NCBI GenBank assembly: GCA_032718475.1
Contig: JAUCBJ010007594.1
Coordinates: 1-64,000 of the forward strand
Direction of reading: 5' to 3'
Source of the DNA: Nemertoderma westbladi
Lineage: Eukaryota > Xenacoelomorpha > Nemertodermatida > Nemertodermatidae
Length of the DNA: 64,000 bases
This document shows positions 55,788 through 64,000 of this stretch, piece after piece; positions within the stretch are counted from its first letter, which is position 1, and every line of letters begins with the position of its first letter. The position numbers were made by a program, and so were the translations under genes. The notes under the pieces are model-generated. The model had not been told where the DNA came from. It saw nothing but the letters and a program-made list of their open reading frames with translations, and searched no databases.

Positions 55788-56779
55788 GTAATATATGCTT
55801 GTATATAATTTAAATCCATAAAACATTACAACAAATATTACAATTTAAATTTATTATTCTTAGTTTTTAATTATTGTGTTATGATATTCTAATACATTAC
55901 CAACAAGAGGGATAGTATTGGTACATTATTTATATTATATATATATATAACTCCAACTGGTGGTCATAGGGTCACTCCTTAATAATTAAGATATAAACAA
56001 GATATAAACATTAACTATCAAATAATAATAGAACAAGAGAAGCATGTTAATAATAATATCTATTAATTGTTAGAAAAATCCGATACAAAAAATTTCAAGG
56101 CTCCAATATAATGACCATTATAAATATCTTGTTGGATATTCGTTTGCAATACATTTCTATAGGAAAAGTACATAACACAAAACGACCACAGGGCCACCTA
56201 ATTTTTCTGGTAATTATTGTGTAATTTACACTCCAAAAACACGGTCTAGAACTCAGATCTTTTCCGAAAATGCTTTGTTAGACTTTTCTACACCGTTTTT
56301 ATTCATTTGAAAACTTAGGTATATTTTAATATATAATTTTATATATCTTTGATTCCATGACTATCTTGTAGTTATTTGAACCAAGATGGTGGCTTATCTG
56401 AGACAAAGTTGAAAAATTAGTAAGTGTTGTGTCCTCTACTGTAGGGACTACCCTACGGCCTACAAATCTACTAATACGAAGCTATAGAATATCTCTAACC
56501 GTAAAGTCCAGTAGTATACCGCTTACCAGATCCTAGTAACGATGTATCTTACTGTAAGACTCTAGTAATGAAACGGGCTCGTACAGTATCGGACAACAAA
56601 TCCCAGTCCAGGATATCTAAACAAACAGATACAATAAACAAACTACTACTGGCGAGGAGCAGAGCCTGGTGTCTATTCTATGTACGTGAGCGGGTCTAAT
56701 GCCTATGAACTAGACAAAAGGAAACCTGTCCTCTAACCGGTATGGCAGATGTACAGTTACAGTAACAGACCAAACTCAT
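55788..56779. other. AT-rich DNA, no gene seen
   Basis: Intronic or intergenic DNA between the EGF exon and the first detectable P2 similarity. Confidence 0.45.
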
Positions 56780-57591
56780 GGGAAAACAATCCCTGCGCAG
56801 CGAATCCTAACTATCGCTGACAGTCCTAAAATACCGTAACTTGCCGCGGTGTGATTTATATGGTTTATATACGAGCTAGGTGGGTTACAGCCCCAGCGTA
56901 ACAATACTGATCTCCCTGTCTGAATCAGTCTAAAAGAGGTCGTGCCTAATGTAACAATACCGCCGCTTGAGGCAAACAACGGTTTAAATAACGAAATAAT
57001 GAAATACTCCCTTGCCGTAACTAAATATTTGATCCTAATTTTACAAATACGAATAGTAAATTACAGATAAATTCTGCCTAAAAGTAATCTAAAGTGCGCT
57101 ATAACTGGTAGAACTCTAAGGGTAAATATGTTTTAGGGCGTGTGTGTGTGGGTGTGTTACAATAAAACAATTTTGGTGTATATCATTTTACTAGGTTTTA
57201 GTAATTCTCTGACCGAAACAATACCGTGCGCTAGCTACTAAAATAAGCTAGTCGCGTTTTGTAGAACTTTATACTCACAAATGACGTCAAAGCTTCTCTC
57301 CTTCCTATCCACAACTCAACTAGGCAACCACGGTGTTAGTAACTACACCCGTGATCGGCACAAATACCAGATTCTGGTTGTAAGATAAGAAATAGGGGTT
57401 AATTGCTACCGTACGTTAGCTGATCTGGTATAAAAATTTGATTCTGATTACTTTGGTGCTGCGGTGGTTAGCAGCAAATACCTATCAGCACGTGGCAAGG
57501 CGCGGTAGGATATTAATAAAACCTCCTTAGGCCAAGCGGTGTGCCGGTAGCAGAAATACTCCTTGCCTGATCAAATAACTAACTTCAGGCG

Positions 57592-57610
57592 GGGGGGGGG
57601 GGGGGGGGGG
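57592..57610. repeat. G homopolymer of about 19-20
   Basis: An uninterrupted G-run in the P2 conserved non-coding block, without a matching C-run nearby, unlike the hairpins in elements A-E. Confidence 0.9.
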
Positions 57611-58228
57611 TGTACTAATGTACAGTTCTACAAAGCGAACCGGTACCAAACAGTCACTACTAACAAATCACTAAATTATGGAACGTATGCTGTCCGCACC
57701 TAATATGTACTTGCGCACTGAAGAACGACAATAGCTCGCACCTGTGAGGTATACAGGTAACCCAGAGATTTGCAGGACTGACAAAGGGGGTTTCTGCCTC
57801 GAATATAGTTATTTGATCCTAAATTTTGCGGCGTCCCAATACGGCGTCACGCTTACCCTGATCTATAGGTCTTACGTCGGGCAAGGGCGTCGAACAAAGT
57901 CTTACCTTCCTCATAAAGCGGGCGCTGCATGGCAAGTTGGAGTATTTCGTAGGGCGAAGGGGGTGCGCGGTCTAACCTAATGTGGGAGCTAGCGTGTTGT
58001 GGACATCCTTTCCCTGCGTTGCTGACGGCCTAACGGTCTAGGCGGCCATCTTCCCGATGTTTGGCTGTCCCAAAGTTGGACCAAAGAAAAACATGTTCAG
58101 AAGTTGACAGTGTATTTACAGTTTAGCAAAGGATTTATCAAACAGATTTACAAATAGTTTCAACAAGAAACTAATAACGAAAGACTGACAAAGCAAGAGT
58201 ACATTGTGATAACCGAAGGCAAACCAGC

Positions 58229-58367
58229 CTTTATATACTAAATCTGGGACATAGAATCTACTAGAACCTTCCAGAGTATTCCATGGCCTCACATTGGAGC
58301 AATAAGATGTTCTATGCCCTATGATTGGCCCAGCTCAACGTTCGATACGTTGTATGCACCTCATTGG
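58229..58367 (-). promoter_or_regulatory. Promoter-like cassette of P2: three CCAAT boxes and a TATA box
   Basis: Minus-strand CCAAT at 58367-58363, 58328-58324 and 58297-58293, and TATATAAAGG at about 58238-58229. Order and rough spacing match P1 although the DNA between has diverged, which suggests constraint on the boxes. Confidence 0.6.
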
Positions 58368-58414
58368 TCCACCAATCTGCACCAAATGAAAATAAATTGC
58401 CCCAAAATACAAAT

Positions 58415-58497
58415 TTCCCGACCGGGATTCGAACTTGTAACCTATCTGTAATGTAACCAACGCCTTAACCATCTGACCACTACGCCACGAGAGTAAC
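58415..58497 (-). repeat. tRNA-like sequence in P2
   Basis: The minus strand reads with A-box-like GGCGTAGTGGTCAGATGG and B-box-like AGTTCGAATCCCGG, close to consensus pol III boxes. It lies upstream of the CCAAT/TATA cassette, as in P1. Confidence 0.6.
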
Positions 58498-59086
58498 TAG
58501 GGGTTTTATGTGTACAAATATGAATAGGCATATTACATTACTGTAACTTACTCAAAATGCGTCGGATTTTCGTAAGTTTTTATGTTAAAGTTAAACTATA
58601 AATGCTATCTTATAGTGAAATAATTCATTACCGCTCCATGAAAACAGTAAGTAAGACTGTTTTCACCAATCGAAATACGAACTATTTACAAATATTTCTA
58701 AATCTACTGGTAGGGCCTAAAATATAAAATAATCACTATCTAATTATTGCATACTTAATATTGCAGGTACGGTGTAAATACAATCCATCGTACATACAAA
58801 TATAAATTTACCAATTAACTTTAGTGCCTAAAATACACAAGGGCTTTCGGTTATCAAGGTAAGCAAATTAAACTAATTAGATCAAAACAAATTAGAACAA
58901 ATCAAACAAATAATTTCAATCTCTTTCGATAAATCTTTATATATTGTAAATATACATAATAAACTTCCACCAAATTAAATCAGTGCTAATAACTTTCAAA
59001 TGAGTTTTAAAGTGTCCTCCTGATGAGCTGAAAAGTTCGTCCTGCTGGTCTGGATATCTTCTCCTGAGCGCTAATCGCTAACGGTA

Positions 59087-59257
59087 GGCTCGCAAGCCTT
59101 CCTTCTCTATCTCGCTCCTCCAAAACCAACATTCATACATAATGTCCAATATTAATACCCAAATATAATATCCAAATAAAATATCCAATATAAATATCCA
59201 ATATAACATCCAAATAAAATATCCGAATATAAATATCCAAATCGGTAGGCTCGCAAG
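59087..59257. repeat. Minisatellite between two GGCTCGCAAG motifs in P2
   Basis: About seven short AT-rich units around AATATCCAAATA lie between motif copies at 59087 and 59248. P1 has a comparable minisatellite between motif copies at 31939 and 32151. Confidence 0.75.
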
Positions 59258-59277
59258 CCTTCCTTCTTGTCGCTTTC

Positions 59278-59784
59278 CTATTCCTGCGCTGAGCGGGCTC
59301 GTCTACGTCCTCTAGTGTGATTGGGTGGTGGTCGCGGTCGAACTGGGCTCGGGCTTCGGCGTCGAGTTGTCGGTGGTTCCAAAACGCTAGGAAAGGGGAC
59401 GACGGGAGTTTCGCACATCCGTTGTGCGCTCAATCCTCTAAATCCTCGTCCGATTCCAATCGTCGACTTAACATCGGATCGAGTCTCTACAACGCTGGGA
59501 GGAAGTCGAAAAGGTGGGACTATTCCGTCCGCTGACACCTCGCTCTCTGATGTCGTTTGAATCCTAATGGGTTCCGGCAAAGCGTATCCTGTCCCTCCGC
59601 GTGGTTCTCTAGCAAGGGAAACCGTGCCCCGCGTCATCCGGATTTGCGACTTCGATGTCGTCCTTTCGGCGACATTTACTACCTTCTTTATCTCTTGTCC
59701 GGCCTTTTGGGCTCTGTGTATACGAAATTGCTGATCATCCTGTGGGTGCGCTTTCGTCCTTTTGGGCTCCTCCCCGAGGCGCAC
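59278..59784 (-). pseudogene. Gag-like C-terminal segment of P2
   Basis: A 168-codon frame, homologous to the end of the P1 gag-like series: RIHRAQKAGQEIKKVVNVAE and TRGTVSLAREPRGG against RIIRVQKGNQQLKKTINIEE and TRDTVSLPREPQGG. The tail is Arg/Pro-rich (RPRPPPNHTRGRRRARS). It could be a nucleic-acid-binding tail; no enzymatic motif was seen. Confidence 0.5.
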
Positions 59785-60909
59785 CCACGAGGCGGACGTG
59801 TTTCCACCACCCCTGGGGCCAGTCCGACAGATGTTACTATCAGACCGGACCGGAGGGTGGGCTGATGCTTCCCGGGTTCTGTTTTCGGTCCCCCGATCAC
59901 ACCAGCACAGCTCGTCAAACGTGTAGCCAGATGGTCGGCTACTGTCAACTTACTGTGGCCTGACTGTACATTGAGCCAACTCAAAGTATAACAAAGATTC
60001 AACCGGCAGGTGGACCAGTCGATAGCGATCGAGCACCAAGGTCACCCTTGGGCCTAACCGACGGTCTTGTCCCAAGCGGGCTTGCGCTACCCAACATGGA
60101 ATTTTGACTCGTTTTCACCTGCCTCGCCGGCAGTATTGAAAAGACAATACTGTCTGTAGCTCATAAGCTACTGAACAAGTAACCACTTACCAGTCAGTGT
60201 ACACGTGTACTCAACAGATGTTCACAAAATCAAGTACACAAATGGTAAGCACAAAATCGAACACATACCATGCACACACAGAGACATAATCAGGTAAGAT
60301 AAAATCGGGGTCAAAATCAGAAGGGACAAATTGTATCGACAAACGGCAAAATCGAGAGTACCTTATTTTACCGACAGGGTAAAATAACTTTGTGTGCACA
60401 AAGTATGCTGGGGCGCAGTAAAATATGGTCCTACTAATACCAGCGGTGTCTGAACCAACTGGTAAGGGTTCCCATACTCACTCGCAGTGGCCACACATAC
60501 AATCACGTGTACTCACATACCTACAGCAACAGAAAGCTCAGAGACCCAGACGGCTGAACCAACCAAAAGACCAATCAGCTGAACATGGAGACAATAACAT
60601 GTAGTATCAAAAAAACGGAACAGCTGATGGCCAATGGAACCATCCAAGCCCCAAGCCAACTGCCACTGGTTGCTCACATACAAAACATAGTTCACACCAC
60701 ATGAACCACAAATCACGCCATGCCACCACCCCTACTGTGTACAGGACTGGCAGTATGGCAACAGGCCGACTAGATGGAACCACGGCACCATGTCGATTCA
60801 TGACACGAGGGCCTTCAGTATCTCCCTTGCACTTAGAGAAGGAAATTTAACGTGCCCCCAGACCCTCACAAGTCCGCCGCCGCCTGTTGCACGCACCCCT
60901 ATAGAGACC
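59785..60909. other. P2 interior, no gene supported
   Basis: The middle of the gag-like region seen in P1, including zinc knuckles, is not detectable here. Several short ORFs exist but none resembles P1. It may be a deletion filled by other DNA. Confidence 0.4.
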
Positions 60910-61344
60910 TCACCTCTTTAGGTACGCGTCCTTTGTCTCTGGATCCGCTCCTCGAGCGCGTCTATAAAGATGCATTCCTTCGAATTCGTCTCTGGCTGCA
61001 GGTAAGGGTTCGTTTACCGTCAAATATTGCAGCGTATGATATAATCGGCGTATCTCTGTGTCTGGATCCTCGCAAATGTCACTAGCGTCGCATGTCGCAT
61101 CGTAGGGATACAATGCATTGAACTCCGTGCGTAATTCCTCCGTTCTTTTGTTATAAGCGTCCATTCGCTGTCGCGTAACATTCGGGTCCACCTTGGATTT
61201 AGCGAGCTTGGCTCTACTTCTGGCCATACTCTCCACTCCAAACACACTGAAGTTTTTAGCTCCATAACGATTAAATGGTGCCTGGTGCTCTTGTTCCTGC
61301 GTAAACCCTTGACGTAACTCCTTATGCATCTTCTCCGCCATCAT
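60910..61344 (-). pseudogene. Gag-like N-terminal segment of P2
   Basis: Starts MMAEKMHKELRQGFTQEQEH, then FNRYGAKNFSVFGVESMARS, an Arg/Lys-rich helix and LYHTLQYLTVNEPLPAARD. It is similar to the P1 segment at 35623-35297 and the out-of-frame DNA after it. It sits directly after the LTR-like spacer. No known domain; Gag is inferred from P1, where the downstream part has zinc knuckles. Confidence 0.55.
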
Positions 61345-62081
61345 ATACGCATATATATGGTTACATATCGTTACGTTTCTACTAGATGAAGCAAAAAGTA
61401 GAGGTTAGATGTGAGGTGACTTAGAGTTTGTCGGCTTTTGGCTCAACTTTACTCTAAAACCCCAACCCATTTGCCTAATGACTTCGGGTTCGCGTGATTT
61501 CGCACTGGCTCCTAATCCAAAAAAATTGTGCCGATAAAAAACGAATTCTGGGTAAACTAGCCGCGAGTCTAAAATACTCACCTTTTAATTTCCCAAACTA
61601 CATTCCTAAAGAAAATAATGCAGTCGAGAATTAATTTGGTCTAAATAATAGTAGACACGACTACGTAGAACAAGGCCGGTTTTCTTTTTCCAAAAAAATT
61701 TATCGGTAGGCTCGCATGCCTTCCATCCGCTCTTGTCCTCCCCAATTTTAATTTTTATCTAGCTGTATTCTAGAATTCACATTCACTGGAGAATAATTTT
61801 TCTTAAATTCAAATCCAACTAAATGGATTTGTCTAATAATTTTTGAAAAATTGTCTCACTTGTGGGTTCCAAGTGGAATTCCATTCCTACTGTACACACA
61901 ATCCCACTCCTATGTGATACATAAGGGTACTACCCTCCATGTTCACATATAAAGACAATGGAATTCCACCGCTGTCTCTATCTACAGTGAAGAGGATTAC
62001 AAATGCACATACAGTAATACAAAATACTAAATTACTAAAATACGGTAAGTCTATGTGGCGGCCATCAAAGGTCCTACTTCT
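61345..62081 (-). other. LTR-like spacer between pol end and gag-like start in P2
   Basis: Shares ordered blocks with P1 35624-36168, including the donor-like AAAAGGTGAGTATTTTAGAC (about 61589-61570 on the minus strand) and the GGCTCGCATG motif at 61709. No second copy defines the borders. Confidence 0.5.
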
Positions 62082-63905
62082 CTATTTACTAATATTGGGT
62101 GGAGATTTGTAGTCTCCTGTCTCGTTTCTAGTCTCCTCAAGGAGTACGAGACGTTGTACAGGCCTATCTACGGTACGTCCGTCGATAGTCCATACAGTAA
62201 CTGTCCTTATTAAACCAGATGTAGGGTGTGTGGTCAAAATGACTCCGGTCAGCCAAAACCGTCTTTTCAGATTGGCTTCAGCCAATAAAACGTGGTCACC
62301 ACGTCTCAAACATCGGGTATTAAGATACCAAGAGGTTCTGGATGAAATAGAGGGCAAATAGTGTTTCTGCCATATTTCCCAGAATTTATTTGCTAATAGC
62401 TGAGTGATTTTCAAGCCTTGTTGCCGTATCCGCCGCTATCAACGGGTATCGAAATGGGCAACAATGTCGTCAGCGGCTGCATAAGCAGGTGCGCTGGTGT
62501 CAAGGCAAACTGTACGTCATTATTGTCTGGGATCAAAGCGATCGGTCTAGTGTTCAAAGTTGCTTCGATTTCTATTAGTAACGTCGTCAGTTGGTCGTCT
62601 GTTAAGATGTGTTGCGTCAGTATTACTTTAGCCATAGCTGTCTTAATTGAGCCAATCAGCCTTTCCCAAACACCGCCTCTCCACGGACTGTCCGGAGTAT
62701 TAAAATTCCAAACAATACGGTGAGGACTTAGTTCCTCGGAAATCTGGTTTTGGTCCAACTTCCTTAAAGCTCTGGTTATTTCGTTCCGTGCACCCACAAA
62801 GTTTGTCCCTTGGTCGCAATAAATGGATTTGACCAATCCACGTCTAGCGATAAATCACCGTAAGGCTAGAATAAAGGCATTGGTGGTTAAATCTGTCACA
62901 CGCTCTATATGGACAGCTCTGCTGGCCATGCAAGTGAAGATTAATCCCCAACGTTTTATCTGTACCCTTCCGCGTTTCGTGATTATGGGTCCAAAACAGT
63001 CTATCCCTGTCTCAGTGAAAAGGGGTCTAAACGCCTGCAATCTCGCTAATGGTAGTTCACTCATTTCTTGGTGTCCTATCCTCACGTGCACCTTCTTACA
63101 AATCATACAGTTCCGTGTTACCGATCTCAGTGCCTTGCTAGGCCTAATCAGTACAAACCTCGATCGCAAATGTGACATACAGTGATGTCTACCCACGTGT
63201 TTGAGTTGTACATGTGCGTCCAGTATCATAGTGCGCTGTAACTCATGGTGTTGCGGTATGATGATAGGATACCTAAAGTCAAGTGCAAAGTCGATGTTCT
63301 GGAGTCTGGACTTGTGACAAAGTAAGCCCCGATAAATAATCGGACTCCAACTCAAAAGACTTGATCTGTTTACCTTGGTTGATCGCTGTGAATTCTCGTG
63401 CGAAATATCGCAATTGATAATGGCAAATGATATCAACTTCACAATGACCAACTTCCTCTAAGGTAAGTCTTCTAGGAAAGTCGCGTTTGCCTCTGGCATA
63501 TTGTCTCAAACGTTTGAGCCATGCTAACTTGCGGCACGCGTCAGTCCATGATCTAGTTAGGTTTACTATCTGGTCAACGTAAGTGTTAGTGACGTCATCA
63601 GGTAAGGTATAGTCGTAGTGTGGATACTTGTCTGGACTTGGTAGGCCCACGGGCCTTCCGGTAGGTTTGTCTGAGTCCCCAAATATGTCAATCTCCACGG
63701 TCTTACCTTTACCGTCCGCTCCTAGTGAGTCGACTGGCAGTAACGGTTTCAACTCTACAGTGTTAGTGTGTTCCTGTGAGCCTGTAAGCTTCCTAACCTT
63801 AGTTACACGTTTACCTGTAGGTGGTAAGTCAAGTACTTTCTTTGAGCGGAGTGTGATAGCTGTGGCCACACCTTTGTCGTCTCGTCCAAAGAAGTCAAAT
63901 TCGGT
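62082..63905 (-). pseudogene. BEL/Pao Pol (linker, integrase, DUF5641) of P2, with three lesions
   Basis: Minus-strand order: a linker with LTLEEVGHCEVDIICHYQLR; the HHCC zinc-binding part (HVGRHHCMSHLRSRFVLI, NCMICKK); integrase core with TETGIDCFGPI (first Asp), YCDQGTNFVGARNE (second Asp) and RGGVWERLIGSIK (Glu); then LTPAHLLMQ and the DUF5641 tail FWEIWQKHYLPSISSR, RRGDHVLLAEANLKRRFWLT, ending at 62082. Lesions: a frameshift near 63300-63345, an in-frame TGA at 62857-62855 just before the second catalytic Asp region, and a frameshift near 62412. It is antisense to the host gene. RT and RNase H lie beyond or before 63905 and were not seen. Confidence 0.9.
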
Positions 63906-63956
63906 AAATTTCTAAATGTCCGCTCCAATGGGTCTTCTACTGGAGTGTCTAGTAGA

Positions 63957-64000
63957 CAGTCTGGTGAAACGTCCGGTGAACAGTCTGGTGAGACGTCTGG
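63957..64000. repeat. 12 bp repeat at the window edge
   Basis: Three and a half units of GTCTGGTGAAAC with variation. On the minus strand they read as a repeated S-P-D-V/C tetrapeptide, so this may be coding in an upstream part of P2. It continues past the edge. Confidence 0.75.

Larger units (their letters stand above)
56780..64000 (-). mobile_element. Retroelement P2 (BEL/Pao type), degraded, continues beyond the window
   Basis: On the minus strand: pol (63905-62082), LTR-like spacer (62081-61345), gag-like start (61344-60910), unrelated or decayed 1.1 kb, gag-like end (59784-59278), minisatellite and repeated motif (59257-59087), tRNA-like and promoter cassette (58497-58229), conserved non-coding block to about 56780. 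It is collinear with P1 but clearly diverged, so not a recent segmental copy. Confidence 0.65.

Noticed and set aside
59317-59963. Overlapping plus-strand ORFs of 72-102 codons in P2
   Set aside because: Antisense shadows of the minus-strand gag-like segment, caused by GC-rich codons.
60211-60801. Short minus-strand ORFs between P2 gag-like parts
   Set aside because: No similarity to P1 and no known motif.

Overview
The window looks like nuclear DNA of an invertebrate animal. It is AT-rich, has spliced host exons with GT..AG boundaries, an animal-type extracellular domain set (an F5/8C- or fucolectin-like lectin domain and calcium-binding EGF modules), and is packed with eukaryotic transposons (BEL/Pao, Ty3/gypsy, several non-LTR elements, piggyBac, Merlin, MITE-like elements). 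The phylum cannot be fixed from sequence alone. No prokaryotic operons, CRISPR arrays or rRNA genes were seen.

Host gene. Four exons on the + strand fit one gene encoding a secreted or membrane adhesion-type protein: two exons of a fucolectin-type (FTP/F5-8C) domain at 7584-7840 and 8903-9134, and two phase 1-1 cbEGF exons at 17597-17722 and 55665-55787. Intron phases match across all joins. The introns, up to about 38 kb, hold almost everything else in the window. The first and last exons of the gene were not found.

Layout. 1-5.4 kb: satellite-bearing TTAA elements and a broken GC-rich gag-like ORF, with a 1.27 kb tandem duplication. 5.7-6.4 kb: a foldback element. 7.6-9.1 kb: lectin exons with a LINE 3' end in their intron. 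9.9-11.1 kb: minisatellite, perfect hairpin and ~140 bp satellite units. 12.0-14.4 kb: a decayed coding block of unknown family. 15.1-16.9 kb: a LINE reverse transcriptase split by a Merlin element. 18-27.6 kb: MITE, gypsy and BEL/Pao remnants, a second LINE, another MITE. 28.6-36.7 kb: a 412 bp tandem duplication and retroelement P1. 36.7-38.3 kb: a TTAA element at a rearrangement junction. 38.3-55.0 kb: a 2.9 kb unit repeated in tandem (four full copies and one partial), the fourth copy interrupted by a 3.87 kb composite transposon carrying a dead piggyBac. 56-64 kb: retroelement P2, a diverged collinear relative of P1.

The strongest leads for something undescribed are: (1) a set of TTAA-flanked elements that combine G/C-homopolymer hairpins near their ends with internal ~130-170 bp repeats sharing two short motifs; (2) the P1/P2 retroelements, which carry a conserved tRNA-like + triple CCAAT + TATA cassette, a scattered GGCTCGCAAG motif and pol-before-gag order at both loci; (3) the 2.9 kb array with a CATGCG-rich patch and a progressively shorter 20 bp minisatellite; (4) the unidentified coding block at 12-14.4 kb. 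All LTR-element remnants and the piggyBac transposase lie antisense to the host gene.
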